A DNA stretch of 64,000 bases from CAZXDL01 sp964639505 (GCA_964639505.1 CAZXDL010000002.1:1-64000); one strand, 5' to 3'; positions 38,224 through 47,443 are shown, counted from the stretch's first letter. Translations and numbers: made by a program. Notes: a model not told the origin generated them from the letters alone.

Positions 38224-39374
38224 GTGTGGGTTACGACTATGGTGCCGATTGGTGCCCAGTCATAGACTTCTTTGGCTTGTACGTCTGGCAACGAAACACA
38301 GCCGTGAGAACTGTTAACGGCGCCAAACCAACTTTGTGGCCGCCAATAATTTCCATGAATGGCATAACCGCCGGTTTGGAAATAACTTATCCATCTGACG
38401 TGGGGCTGGAAGTAACGAGTGCCATTGGCATTCCAGCCGCGCATATCTTGGACGGCTAGTTTTTCATATATCTTAAACTGACCAACTGGCGTCGGGGTAG
38501 CAACTGCGCCAGCGCTAATTGGATAGCTATTCACCAGCTGGCCTTTTTCGTATAGGTACATTTGCTTAGAAACAATGTTAACCTCAATTAATTTATCAAA
38601 ATCCGCGACCGTGCTGGTCGCATATGCCTGGGTTTCGGTTGGCAAGGTCAGCTGAAAGCCTTTGGCGCCAAGTAGAGTTTTACCAATTTGTTGAGAAACT
38701 GCAGATGTGTCTTGGAGTTTCACACCGTTTTGGCCGGTTGCAATGATCTGAGATGTGCCATCGGCATTGGTACGGCTTATCTGGTTTTTTGCAGATCGTA
38801 AATATGGTGCTGCAGTGTCGGTTAACGATTTATCGATCAATTTCTGATTTACATGTATATATGATGTGCCGGATTTATCTGAGACAACTTTAAGCCAGCT
38901 TTTAATAACCTCTGGCTTTATAGTGGTGGGCTTACCGGCGATATCCAAACTAATCGTTTGGGTCTCAATAGACTGCAGAGTGTTTGAGAGATCGGCCCCG
39001 GCCACGATTAAATTAGGTCCTGACTGCGGCTTGGCTGTAACATGTGCAGCAATCTGGCCAGATTGAGTATTGAGAGCCAGCTGGGTCGATTTGTATACAC
39101 TGGCAACTTCAATTCCCGAAGAGGCCACGATAAGAAATAGCAAGGCAAAGACACCAAGACTGTAGCGGTGAATAAAATCTAGAGGGCGACTAAAAAACGT
39201 CCGCTTTTTGGTAATAATTCTTGGTTCGATATCCAATGCCAAGTCATCAAATGCGGACATCACAGGAATTGCCACCCGATGGGCAGGGCTAATCTGTTGG
39301 GCTGGATTTAGGGCAGGCTTAACCCTCACAAAATCATTACCAACTCCAAGGGTTGGCATTGCTACACGACTCAC
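38220..39374 (-). CDS. Membrane-anchored L,D-transpeptidase (YkuD)
   Basis: Cross-links peptidoglycan or attaches proteins to it. Cytoplasmic N-terminus of about 70 residues, one membrane helix (YSLGVFALLFLIVASSG), a long extracellular PG-binding-4-like region and the YkuD domain. The catalytic motifs IHGNYW and SSHGCVSLPD are intact, with Cys as nucleophile. At 384 residues. Start is GTG at 39374 with AGAGG 8 nt before it. It overlaps the frr stop by 4 nt at the 3' end. Confidence 0.92.
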   Translation of the reverse strand: MSRVAMPTLGVGNDFVRVKPALNPAQQISPAHRVAIPVMSAFDDLALDIEPRIITKKRTFFSRPLDFIHRYSLGVFALLFLIVASSGIEVASVYKSTQLALNTQSGQIAAHVTAKPQSGPNLIVAGADLSNTLQSIETQTISLDIAGKPTTIKPEVIKSWLKVVSDKSGTSYIHVNQKLIDKSLTDTAAPYLRSAKNQISRTNADGTSQIIATGQNGVKLQDTSAVSQQIGKTLLGAKGFQLTLPTETQAYATSTVADFDKLIEVNIVSKQMYLYEKGQLVNSYPISAGAVATPTPVGQFKIYEKLAVQDMRGWNANGTRYFQPHVRWISYFQTGGYAIHGNYWRPQSWFGAVNSSHGCVSLPDVQAKEVYDWAPIGTIVVTHT

Positions 39375-39488
39375 TTGTTAACCTCTGTTTTTATTTGCGT
39401 TTTGTTTTTTACGCGTTTTGGCTTTTTGTAAGCTTAAGGATAATTATATATATCGAAATCCGTATGTAAAGTAGTTTCTGGTTTTTGC

Positions 39489-39494
39489 TACAAT
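39489..39494 (+). promoter_or_regulatory. -10 box, leaderless type
   Basis: TACAAT, 7 nt before the ATG at 39502. Confidence 0.55.
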
Positions 39495-39501
39495 AGTAGT
39501 A

Positions 39502-40674
39502 ATGGCAGTCATATTATTGATCGCGGGCCTGATAATGTTTATTGGGCTGGTCGTTGTGCACGAGTGGGGCCACTTCATTATGGCTAAGCGCAATGGTGTT
39601 GATGTCGAGGAATTTGGCATTTTTTTTCCGCCACGACTTTATAAACGCAAGACAAAAGGCGGCTGGGATTTCACTATAAATGCCGTGCCACTTGGCGGGT
39701 TCGTCAGGCTAAAAGGCGAACATGACAGCGACACCGCTAAAGGCTCTTTTGGGGCCGCGACACTTTGGGTCAAGACTAAAATAATGGCTGCCGGCGTGGT
39801 GATGAATCTGTTAACCGCGATTGTCTTATTTACGATCCTGGCTTTAATAGGTATGCCTAAGCTGGTCGACAATCAGTTTACAGTCCAAAGAGACACGCAG
39901 CTGGTTTCTTCTAAGGTGTTGGTTGGCTATATCAGCAAAGGTTCGCCCGCAGACAAGGCGGGCTTAAGATCGCAAGACGAAATTACTGATATTGGCATGA
40001 CTGGCAGCAGCCCGGTCGGAGTCTCATCGGCCGACGATCTGCCGGGGGTAACTCAGAAATTTGCCGGTGAAAAAGTGAATATTTATTATGTCCGAGATGG
40101 TCAGCGCCAAACTGCACAGACTACGCTTCTGAGTAAAAAAGCGGTTGAAGCCAGCAAAAAACAGGGTGAACCAAAAGGTTACCTCGGCATAAGTCCGACT
40201 GAATTTACTATGCAGCGCTCGACTTGGTCGGCGCCTATCGTGGCAGTCGGATTCACGGCCCAGCTGACCGGACTAACATTTCAAGGGCTGGGGCATGCTA
40301 TTGGCGGGCTTGGCAGTCTTATTGCCGGCGCGGTAACAGGCAATACCGAGGCTCGCCAAAACGGTCAAACCACGGCGTCTTCACAGGTTTCTGGGCCAGT
40401 TGGCATATTTGTGATAATGAAGGACGGCAGCTTACTTGGATTTCAGTTTATGTTATTTATAATCGCTATTATATCTCTGACATTGGCAATTATGAATATC
40501 TTACCGTTTCCAGCGCTTGACGGCGGCAGGCTGTGGATGACATTAGCAGCTCATGGAGTTTTGAAACGGCCACTATCCGCCAAGATGGAAGAAAACATAA
40601 ACGCGGCTGGCTTTGTCGTGTTGCTTCTGTTGATTACCTTAATTACCGTCGTCGATGTCAAACGCTTCTTCTAG
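39502..40674 (+). CDS. RseP-like site-2 protease (M50)
   Basis: An intramembrane zinc protease that cleaves membrane-bound regulators or leftover signal peptides. Active-site HEWGHF at residues 22-27, one PDZ domain (VLVGYISKGSPADKAGLRSQDEI) in the middle and the third ligand in NILPFPALDGGRL near the C-terminus. Membrane helices surround the motifs. 390 residues. The last codons overlap the start of the CPBP gene by 20 nt, so the two proteases are made together. Confidence 0.92.
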   Translation: MAVILLIAGLIMFIGLVVVHEWGHFIMAKRNGVDVEEFGIFFPPRLYKRKTKGGWDFTINAVPLGGFVRLKGEHDSDTAKGSFGAATLWVKTKIMAAGVVMNLLTAIVLFTILALIGMPKLVDNQFTVQRDTQLVSSKVLVGYISKGSPADKAGLRSQDEITDIGMTGSSPVGVSSADDLPGVTQKFAGEKVNIYYVRDGQRQTAQTTLLSKKAVEASKKQGEPKGYLGISPTEFTMQRSTWSAPIVAVGFTAQLTGLTFQGLGHAIGGLGSLIAGAVTGNTEARQNGQTTASSQVSGPVGIFVIMKDGSLLGFQFMLFIIAIISLTLAIMNILPFPALDGGRLWMTLAAHGVLKRPLSAKMEENINAAGFVVLLLLITLITVVDVKRFF

Positions 40675-41449
40675 CGCGCAAATCCAAGCTAAACCCGCTG
40701 ATGATTCATCAACGGTGCCCTGGAATCCATGGCTAGGCGCGTTATTTACAATTTTTTTATTTATCGGGGCTCAATTCGCGGCCAGCGTTTTAATCCTTTT
40801 AATACCGCAAGTCGCCGGCTGGTCAACCGCCGAAACCAAGCAATGGCTAAATAACTCGCTCTTGTCACGGATTATATTTTTGTCGTTAACGACAGTTTTT
40901 ATATTGGCGCCACTTCATTTTTATCTTAAAAGACACAATGTTGGCTATAAGATCCTCGGTTTGCGCAAGCCTCAGTGGCTAGATTTAGCTTGGAGCCTGG
41001 CGGCATTACCGCTATATATACTGACGTTTGCGATCAGTGTGGCTATCATTAAGCATTTTGCACCTGGACTCGATGTCAATCAGAGCCAAGACCTTGGGTT
41101 TAATGCTACATATAACGCTGGTCAACTATTTTTTATAGCAATAGCGCTCGTGATTTTGCCGCCGATAACCGAGGAAATAATCTTTCGTGGCATGCTGTAC
41201 GGCAGCCTCAAAAAAGGATTGCCGATTTTAATAGCCGCTTTAGTTACCAGCCTATTATTTGCGGCAGGGCATCTGCTTGAAGGCGGCGACGGCGGTCTAC
41301 TTTATATCGCTGGGATCGACACTTTTGTATTAAGTTTGATTCTGGTAGGATTACGCGAAGTCAGCGGTGGATTGTGGTCGTGCATTGGCTTGCATGCCAT
41401 CAAAAACGGCATTGCCTTTGTAACTCTCTTTATCCTCCATGCTAGGTAA
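40655..41449 (+). CDS. CPBP-family intramembrane metalloprotease
   Basis: Related to Rce1 (CAAX protease) and bacterial bacteriocin self-immunity proteins. About seven membrane helices; the active-site motifs are EEIIFRGMLYG and, further on, the His in AAGHLLEG. 264 residues. No SD, but it starts inside the rseP-like gene, so translation should be coupled. Substrate unknown; the pairing with a site-2 protease suggests a joint role in envelope protein processing. Confidence 0.88.
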   Translation: MSNASSSAQIQAKPADDSSTVPWNPWLGALFTIFLFIGAQFAASVLILLIPQVAGWSTAETKQWLNNSLLSRIIFLSLTTVFILAPLHFYLKRHNVGYKILGLRKPQWLDLAWSLAALPLYILTFAISVAIIKHFAPGLDVNQSQDLGFNATYNAGQLFFIAIALVILPPITEEIIFRGMLYGSLKKGLPILIAALVTSLLFAAGHLLEGGDGGLLYIAGIDTFVLSLILVGLREVSGGLWSCIGLHAIKNGIAFVTLFILHAR

Positions 41450-41451
41450 GG

Positions 41452-41457
41452 TACAAT
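41452..41457 (+). promoter_or_regulatory. -10 box of proS, leaderless type
   Basis: TACAAT, 9 nt before the ATG at 41467. Confidence 0.5.
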
Positions 41458-41466
41458 TGCAGGCAT

Positions 41467-42714
41467 ATGCGGTTGAGTCAGCTTTTCACAAAAACCAGTA
41501 AAACAGTGCCATCGGATGAAACGTCCAAAAACGCACGGTTGCTGATTCAAGCTGGCTTCATCCATAAGGAAATGGCAGGTGTCTATGCCTATACGCCGCT
41601 TGGACTTCGGGTCGTAGAAAACATCAAACAGATCGTGCGAGAAGAGATGAACGCAATCGGCGGCCAGGAATTGATTATGACCAATCTACAGCCACGCGAG
41701 CCTTGGGAGGCGACTGGACGTTGGGATGATAAGGCAGTTGATATTTGGTTTAAAACCAAGCTAAAAGACGGTTCGGAAGTTGGTCTAGCTTGGTCGCACG
41801 AGGAGCCGATTGTCGAGATGATGAAACAGTATATAAGCAGCTACAAGGATCTGCCAGTCAGCGTATACCAGTTTCAGACCAAACTCCGCAATGAGCTGAG
41901 GGCCAAGAGCGGCATTATGCGTGGCCGCGAATTTGTTATGAAAGACATGTATTCGATGAATGTCGATGCTGATGCGCACGATAAATACTACGACTCGGTG
42001 ATCGAATCCTACAAAAAGGTGTACGATCGCCTAGGGCTTGGCGATGACACGTATGTGACATTTGCGAGTGGGGGAGCTTTTACAAAATTCAGTCATGAAT
42101 TCCAGACCGTCTGTGAAGCAGGTGAGGACACGATATATTTACATGAAGCAAAAAATATCGCCATCAATCAAGAAGTAATGGATGATGAAAGCCTAGCTAA
42201 ATTAGGCGTAAAGCGTGAGGAGCTTAAAGAAGTAAAAAGTTCGGAAGTCGGCAACATATTTAATTTTGGCACCGAAAAGAGCCAAAAAATGGATTTTGGG
42301 TTTACAAACGAACAAGGCGAACGACAATTTGTACATCTTGGATCTTACGGAATTGGCGTTACTCGTGTTATGGGTGTAATCGCCGAAAAGCTAGCAGATG
42401 ATAGAGGTTTGGTCTGGCCAGAAACCGTTGCCCCAGCAAAGATTTACATTGCTAGGCTGAGCGACAAACCAGAAACCGTAAAACAGGCCGATGTGTTATA
42501 TGATCGCTTGACACAGGTGGGTGTTCAGGTACTATATGATGACCGTGATCTTCGAGCTGGTGAAAAGTTCGCAGACGCCGATCTACTGGGCATACCATAT
42601 AGGGTAGTGATCAGCGACAAAACTGCGGCCAGCGGTCACATCGAACTTAAAGAACGCACACAAGATAATGTTGAATCGCTTGATAGCGAAGAACTCTTAA
42701 GGAGGGTTGCCTAA
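41467..42714 (+). CDS. proS: Prolyl-tRNA synthetase without editing insertion
   Basis: Class II synthetase. N-terminus RLSQLFTKTSKTVPSDETSKNARLLIQAGF, motif 2 around FQTKLRNELRAKSGIMRGREFVMKDMYSM, and the C-terminal anticodon domain (VQVLYDDRDLRAGEKFADADLLGIPYRVV). At 415 residues it lacks the roughly 180-residue INS editing domain of bacterial-type ProRS, so mischarged Ala-tRNA-Pro would have to be cleared in trans; no such factor is evident in this window. greA follows after 1 nt. Confidence 0.94.
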   Translation: MRLSQLFTKTSKTVPSDETSKNARLLIQAGFIHKEMAGVYAYTPLGLRVVENIKQIVREEMNAIGGQELIMTNLQPREPWEATGRWDDKAVDIWFKTKLKDGSEVGLAWSHEEPIVEMMKQYISSYKDLPVSVYQFQTKLRNELRAKSGIMRGREFVMKDMYSMNVDADAHDKYYDSVIESYKKVYDRLGLGDDTYVTFASGGAFTKFSHEFQTVCEAGEDTIYLHEAKNIAINQEVMDDESLAKLGVKREELKEVKSSEVGNIFNFGTEKSQKMDFGFTNEQGERQFVHLGSYGIGVTRVMGVIAEKLADDRGLVWPETVAPAKIYIARLSDKPETVKQADVLYDRLTQVGVQVLYDDRDLRAGEKFADADLLGIPYRVVISDKTAASGHIELKERTQDNVESLDSEELLRRVA

Positions 42715-42715
42715 A

Positions 42716-43174
42716 ATGAAGAAGCAGTTTCGACTGACCCAAGCTGGTGTTGATGAATTACAATCTGAGCTAGACGCGCTTATTGCGAAACGTCCTGGCA
42801 TCGCTGATGCCATTAAAACTGCCCGCGAGCTGGGCGATTTGGCTGAGAATGCCGAGTACCAGTCTGCTCGCGCTGAGCAAGAGAGAAACGAAACCCGTAT
42901 TTCAGAAGTCGAAAACATTTTGTTAAATGCCGAAATCATCAAAAAACCGCGCGGCGACAGCAAAGTGCAGCTCGGATCTGTCGTTAAGCTAAAAGGCAGC
43001 ACCAAAACTAAGGAATTCCAAGTTGTCGGCACCGTGGAGGCTGATCCACTTAGTGGCAAAATCAGCGATGAGTCGCCAATCGGGCAGGCATTAATCGGTA
43101 AACAAGTCGGTGAATCCGTCGAAATTAAAACTCCTGCCGAAACCGCCACCTACAAGATCGCCTCAATTGGCTAA
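42716..43174 (+). CDS. greA: Transcription elongation factor GreA
   Basis: Rescues backtracked RNA polymerase. N-terminal coiled-coil with the acidic tip (ARELGDLAENAEYQSARAEQ) and the C-terminal FKBP-like domain ending ISDESPIGQALIGKQVGESVEI. 152 residues. AAGGAGG (42699-42705) lies at the end of proS, 10 nt from the ATG at 42716; the alternative TTG at 42707 is too close. Co-transcribed with proS. Confidence 0.95.
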   Translation: MKKQFRLTQAGVDELQSELDALIAKRPGIADAIKTARELGDLAENAEYQSARAEQERNETRISEVENILLNAEIIKKPRGDSKVQLGSVVKLKGSTKTKEFQVVGTVEADPLSGKISDESPIGQALIGKQVGESVEIKTPAETATYKIASIG

Positions 43175-43199
43175 GCTGGCTAACAGATAGAAACTCAGC

Positions 43200-43205
43200 T
43201 ATAAT
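43200..43205 (+). promoter_or_regulatory. -10 box of lysS, leaderless type
   Basis: TATAAT, 8 nt before the ATG at 43214. Confidence 0.6.
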
Positions 43206-43213
43206 CTAACTAA

Positions 43214-44746
43214 ATGCAGTGGTTAAATAAAATAGCCGACGACCTTGTCGATCGTAATCCTGAAGGTGAAATTCTGATTGAAACCGGCAGCTCGCCGTCC
43301 GGCAGCTATCATTTTGGACACATGCGTGAGTTGGTTACGGCTGATGCCATCATGCTCGAGCTGAAACGCCGTGGCCGCCAAGCCAGACATATTCAATTTG
43401 TTGACGACTTGGATGCTTTGCGCAAAATCCCGATTAATATACCGGCAGAATACGAAAGGTATCTTGGCTATCCAATTTGCGATATTCCATCCCCTGAAGG
43501 CCGAGACAAATCATACGCCGACTACTTTTTACAGGGGTTGATTGATGCCTGCGCGTTTTTGGGCGTCGATGTTGAATACATCCATTCGCACAAAAAATAC
43601 CGCGAAGGCTTTATGGTGCCGGCGATAGAACGCAGCCTAGAAAAAGTTGATGAAGCAAAGCATGCGCTAGAGTCAATCTCAGGCCGGCAGCTCGATAAAC
43701 ACTGGACACCGATCCAGGTAATGGAAGACGGAAGGCTAAAAAACCGCAAGTTTATTAGTATCGACGAACCGGCCAAAACTCTTCAATACGAGGATTATGA
43801 GGGTAAGACACAAACAGTCGATTATTCGAAAGGCGAGGTTAAGTTGGACTGGCGCTTGGATTGGCCAGGTAGGTGGTGGCTGCTCAAAGTCGATGCTGAG
43901 CCATCAGGCCGTGATCACATGACCAAAGGCAGCTCTTACGATACCGGCGTGCAAATTATGAAAGATGTTTATGAGGCGGAGCCGCCATATCCGATATCTT
44001 ATGACTTTATTAACATGGCTGGTGACACCAAAAAGATGAGTGCCAGCAAAGGAACCGGCCTGGATGCTGTGCAGGCAGCACAAATCATGCCCCCAGAAGT
44101 TATGCGGTTCTTTATTTTACGGTCACCGCCGCTTAAAAGACTGTATTTTGACCCGATTGACGGCGTCGTGCAGTTGATGGATGAATTCGCAGCCTTCGCA
44201 GCCAAAACCGACCGCACAGAGTCCGAGGAGCAGCTTTATTATGTTGCCACCAGAGGTGTCGACAAAATAACTGTCAGCCGGGTACCTTTTTCCTTGCTGG
44301 TTGCCAGCTATCAAGCTGCGCTCAAAGACCCAAACAAGACCCTAGAAATTATCAGTCGGACCGAGCATGCCGAAACCGCTAAACAGGACGCAGAAATTAT
44401 CAGAAACGAATTAAAATTTATCGAAGAGTGGCTCCAAAATCACGCACCTGAAGACGTAAAGTTTGAGCTGAGCAAGACAGTTTCATCCGAAGATTTTAAT
44501 GATAAGCAAAAAACGTATCTTGCAAATTTAGCAGACAAAATTACTGGGGCGCCTGATGATGCGGATGGCGCCTGGTTTCATCAGGCAATCTACGAGCTCA
44601 AGGATTCCGGTGACTTAGAAACAAAAGAATTGTTCACAACACTCTACGAGGCGTTAATCGCCAAACAATCAGGCCCTCGAGCAGGCTGGTTTTTGAGTAT
44701 ATTGCCGCGCGATTGGCTTATAAAACGGCTACGACTCGAGGCTTAG
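43214..44746 (+). CDS. lysS: Lysyl-tRNA synthetase, class I (archaeal type)
   Basis: Charges tRNA-Lys with a class I fold. Signatures: GSSPSGSYHFGHMRE (HIGH box HFGH, residues 33-36 region) and KKMSASKG (KMSKS box). Other conserved parts are FVDDLDALRKIP and SYDFINMAGDTKKMSASKGTG. 510 residues. Most bacteria use the class II enzyme; class I LysRS is typical of archaea and occurs in some bacteria including spirochaetes and some Patescibacteria. The next gene starts at the base after its stop. Confidence 0.94.
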   Translation: MQWLNKIADDLVDRNPEGEILIETGSSPSGSYHFGHMRELVTADAIMLELKRRGRQARHIQFVDDLDALRKIPINIPAEYERYLGYPICDIPSPEGRDKSYADYFLQGLIDACAFLGVDVEYIHSHKKYREGFMVPAIERSLEKVDEAKHALESISGRQLDKHWTPIQVMEDGRLKNRKFISIDEPAKTLQYEDYEGKTQTVDYSKGEVKLDWRLDWPGRWWLLKVDAEPSGRDHMTKGSSYDTGVQIMKDVYEAEPPYPISYDFINMAGDTKKMSASKGTGLDAVQAAQIMPPEVMRFFILRSPPLKRLYFDPIDGVVQLMDEFAAFAAKTDRTESEEQLYYVATRGVDKITVSRVPFSLLVASYQAALKDPNKTLEIISRTEHAETAKQDAEIIRNELKFIEEWLQNHAPEDVKFELSKTVSSEDFNDKQKTYLANLADKITGAPDDADGAWFHQAIYELKDSGDLETKELFTTLYEALIAKQSGPRAGWFLSILPRDWLIKRLRLEA

Positions 44747-45118
44747 GTGGTAGAAGTTAGCGACGAGCAGTTTCAGGAATTAATTAATCTCGCCATGACA
44801 GAGCTGCCTGGCGAGCATGTAAAAAATATTGAAAACGTCGCCATACTTTATGAAGACCTGCCGACACAGGAACAGATGATAAACGCTGGTATCAGCGGTC
44901 CAAACCAAACTTTACTGGGTTTATACGAAGGGGTGCCGCTAACTAAACGTCAAGGGATGACACGGACCTTTCCCGATAAAATCACGCTTTTTAAGCAGCC
45001 ACTTCAATGGCGGGCCAATTCAGTCGATGAGCTTAAAGAAGAAATTAAGCACACGATTTGGCACGAAGTAGCGCATTATTATGGTCTTGATCACAAAAAA
45101 ATAAGGGAATTGGAGTAG
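44747..45118 (+). CDS. Small zincin-like metallopeptidase
   Basis: A 123-residue protein ending with HEVAHYYGLDH, an extended HExxHxxGxxH zinc motif, as in the small 'zincin-like' (Zincin_1) family. The N-terminal half has LPTQEQMINAGISGPNQTLLGLYEGVPLTKR, also seen in that family. No signal peptide, so cytoplasmic. Starts with GTG directly after the lysS stop codon, so it is translated as part of the lysS operon. Substrate unknown. Confidence 0.82.
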   Translation: MVEVSDEQFQELINLAMTELPGEHVKNIENVAILYEDLPTQEQMINAGISGPNQTLLGLYEGVPLTKRQGMTRTFPDKITLFKQPLQWRANSVDELKEEIKHTIWHEVAHYYGLDHKKIRELE

Positions 45119-45121
45119 TCT

Positions 45122-45415
45122 ATGAGCGGCAAATTAAAGCATCAAAGTTTGTGGGATAAAATTTGGCGCGATAGCGATGGAAAAGTCGTAATTTGGCAGA
45201 CGCCGAATGTCTGGCTGATTGGCTGGGCAATATTTACCTTTGCCTCACTATTATTTAGTAAAGGTTTGATCTCAAACATACTGAGTTGGGCAGGCGAGGC
45301 GTCGCTGTTTGTGTGGTGTCTTCAAGAAATCTTTAAAGGCGTAAATTATTTTCGTCGTATGCTGGGCGCGGTGGTTTTGTTTTATGCGATTATGGCCCTA
45401 TTAAGAAGTTTTTAA
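45122..45415 (+). CDS. Small membrane protein (97 aa)
   Basis: Three hydrophobic segments (WLIGWAIFTFASLLF, ILSWAGEASLFVWCLQEIF, MLGAVVLFYAIMALL) after a charged cytoplasmic N-terminus with WDKIWRDSDGKVVIWQ. No function recognised. Third gene of the lysS operon, 3 nt after the peptidase. Its 3' end overlaps the convergent msrA by 15 nt. Confidence 0.75.
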   Translation: MSGKLKHQSLWDKIWRDSDGKVVIWQTPNVWLIGWAIFTFASLLFSKGLISNILSWAGEASLFVWCLQEIFKGVNYFRRMLGAVVLFYAIMALLRSF

Positions 45416-45937
45416 TTTTTCTGCGAATTTCTGACGCAATTTTTGGATCTTAGGGTCAATAATTAGCTGACAATAGCCGGCATCTGGATTTCGATTGTAA
45501 TAGTCCTGCATTGATTCGTCAGCTGGCCAAAATTTAGTATATTCGACAATTTGGGTCACAATCGGATCGGGCCAGAGTTCGGCAGCAAATCCAGACTTCA
45601 ATTTTTCAGCAGTGAGTTTTTGAGCTTCATCATGATAAAAAATAACCGAACGATAGTGCTCGCCAACATCATTGCCTTGTCGATTTAGGGTCGTCGGGTC
45701 GTGCATCACAAAGAAAATTTCTAAAATTTCATCGTAAGTAATTTTTGAACTATCAAATTTAAGCTGTACGACTTCGGCGTGACCTGTTGTGCCGGTATAT
45801 ACTTGCGCGGAAGTAGGGTTCTCTAGATGGCCGCCGCTATAACCTGATATCACTGATTCAACACCATTGATACGTTGGTAAAACGCTTCGAGGCACCAAT
45901 AACAGCCTCCGCCTAATGTCGCTAATTCGAGCTTCAT
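45401..45937 (-). CDS. msrA: Peptide methionine sulfoxide reductase A
   Basis: Repairs oxidised methionine (S-form). The active-site motif GGGCYWCLEA contains the nucleophilic Cys (and a second Cys three residues later); VESVISGYSGGHLENPT, GHAEVVQLKFD and GNDVGEHYRSVIFYH are typical. Another Cys (GYCQLII) near residue 160 may be resolving. 178 residues. TAACAT lies about 6 nt before the ATG. No msrB is adjacent. Confidence 0.94.
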   Translation of the reverse strand: MKLELATLGGGCYWCLEAFYQRINGVESVISGYSGGHLENPTSAQVYTGTTGHAEVVQLKFDSSKITYDEILEIFFVMHDPTTLNRQGNDVGEHYRSVIFYHDEAQKLTAEKLKSGFAAELWPDPIVTQIVEYTKFWPADESMQDYYNRNPDAGYCQLIIDPKIQKLRQKFAEKLKTS

Positions 45938-45995
45938 AATCTTATGTTACTCAGATTACGTAATGTGCGCAATGTGATGCTTGGCATAAGTCGTG

Positions 45996-46001
45996 TAAAC
46001 T
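45996..46001 (+). promoter_or_regulatory. -10 box, leaderless type
   Basis: TAAACT, 6 nt before the GTG at 46008. Confidence 0.45.
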
Positions 46002-46007
46002 AGCGCT

Positions 46008-46628
46008 GTGGCAGTAATTATTTTTGATTTTGATGGCACGATAGCAGACAGCTTCGATTACGTAGCTAATTTTTTAGCCCGTGAAGCCGGGCAGGCGCCA
46101 CTTAGTGACCACGATCGGCATGAGTTAAGAGGCTTGTCGATGGTGGGAATGGCAAGAAAGTTAGGTTTCAAATGGTGGCAGGGTCCGAGGTTATTTTTTA
46201 AGGGTCGCAGCGAAATGCGTAAAACAATTAATCATCTTAAAACCTTTAAAGGCATACCAGAAGTCGTCCGTAAACTTCATGCTGAAGGCCACGAACTATT
46301 TATATTAAGCACCAATTCCGTACGCAATATTAAGCACTATTTAAGGCGGCATCGAATGTATAAACATTTTTTGCAAATTTATGGGGGCGTTGGTGTGTTT
46401 GGCAAAGGTCCGGCTTTGCGCCAACTGCTGCGGGATCAAAATTTCGATGTGACACAGGCCGTCTATGTAGGTGACGAGTTACGTGATGTGGAGGCTGCCA
46501 AGTCTATTGGGATGCGCGTGGTGGCAGTTAGCTGGGGTTTCGCCAGTCGGCAAAATCTAGAAGCTGCTAAACCGACAGGGCTGGCTGATAATCCCGAAGA
46601 ATTAATGCGCATTCTGCAAGAAGTTTAA
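46008..46628 (+). CDS. HAD-family phosphatase (Gph-like)
   Basis: Motif I IIFDFDGTIADS (nucleophile and acid Asp), motif II FILSTNS, motif III Lys region near FGKGPALRQLL and motif IV VGDELRDVEAAKSIG. An alpha-helical cap separates motifs I and II, as in phosphoglycolate phosphatases. 206 residues, GTG start. Small phosphorylated metabolites are the usual substrates; the specific one cannot be told. Confidence 0.88.
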   Translation: MAVIIFDFDGTIADSFDYVANFLAREAGQAPLSDHDRHELRGLSMVGMARKLGFKWWQGPRLFFKGRSEMRKTINHLKTFKGIPEVVRKLHAEGHELFILSTNSVRNIKHYLRRHRMYKHFLQIYGGVGVFGKGPALRQLLRDQNFDVTQAVYVGDELRDVEAAKSIGMRVVAVSWGFASRQNLEAAKPTGLADNPEELMRILQEV

Positions 46629-46639
46629 AAGTGGCTTGA

Positions 46640-46645
46640 TACAAT
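46640..46645 (+). promoter_or_regulatory. -10 box, leaderless type
   Basis: TACAAT, 7 nt before the ATG at 46653. Confidence 0.5.
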
Positions 46646-46652
46646 ACAAGTA

Positions 46653-47435
46653 ATGGCTTATTCGAGACGCTCACTACCATATCAACCTGGTCAAACACTT
46701 CCGTATAAGGTTAGCCGATCAAAAATCGAGCTTTTTAAACAGTGCCCGCGTTGTTTTTGGCTGGATGCTAGGCTTAAAATTAAACGTCCTGACGGTCCGC
46801 CATTTAACATCAACAAAGCGATCGACGAATTATTTAAAAAAGAGTTTGATAGTTACCGAGCAAAAGGCGAACCTCATCCGCTAATGTCAGATAATCAGAT
46901 CAAAGCGGTGCCGTATCAACATAATGATTTAAATAAGTGGCGTCATAATTTTACTGGTGTCGAAGCCCTGCATCAGCCAACAAATTTGCATGTTTTTGGT
47001 GCAATTGATGATGTTTGGGTAAACGACGACGGCGAATTAATTGTCGTCGACTACAAAGCTACCGCAAAAAGTAGTGAAGTTGGTATCGACTCGGATTGGC
47101 AAATCAGCTACAAACGACAGATGGAAGTCTATCAGTGGCTACTGCGCCAAAACGGCTTCAAAGTTAATGACACAGGCTATTTTGTCTATACCAACGGCCG
47201 GTTTGATCTAGATGGTTTCAACGATCACTTAGAGTTTCGTACCAAAGTTATAGCCTATACAGGGAACGATTCTTGGGTTGAGCCGACACTGCAGCAAATG
47301 AAAGACTGTCTCGAAGATGACCATATGCCCCCGATTGGCACGGCTGCCATGGGCGGCGACTGCGATTTCTGCAGCTACGCTCGCTCCCGCACCGAACTCA
47401 CTCTAAAAAGCCTTCAAGCTAATAAAAACAAGTAA
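46653..47435 (+). CDS. PD-(D/E)XK nuclease-fold protein with four-cysteine cluster
   Basis: The active-site series fits the RecB/Cas4-like fold: the Asp in FGAIDDVWV and the D-x-K in LIVVDYKAT, with Gln/Tyr in YKRQMEVYQWLL. Two Cys near the N-terminus (FKQCPRCFWLD) and two near the C-terminus (GGDCDFCSYARS) are placed like the Fe-S cluster ligands of Cas4 and AddB. 260 residues. No CRISPR array or other cas gene is present, so a DNA-repair or RNA-processing nuclease is more likely. A TACAAT ends 7 nt before the ATG. Confidence 0.82.
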   Translation: MAYSRRSLPYQPGQTLPYKVSRSKIELFKQCPRCFWLDARLKIKRPDGPPFNINKAIDELFKKEFDSYRAKGEPHPLMSDNQIKAVPYQHNDLNKWRHNFTGVEALHQPTNLHVFGAIDDVWVNDDGELIVVDYKATAKSSEVGIDSDWQISYKRQMEVYQWLLRQNGFKVNDTGYFVYTNGRFDLDGFNDHLEFRTKVIAYTGNDSWVEPTLQQMKDCLEDDHMPPIGTAAMGGDCDFCSYARSRTELTLKSLQANKNK

Positions 47436-47443
47436 AGCTAAGT

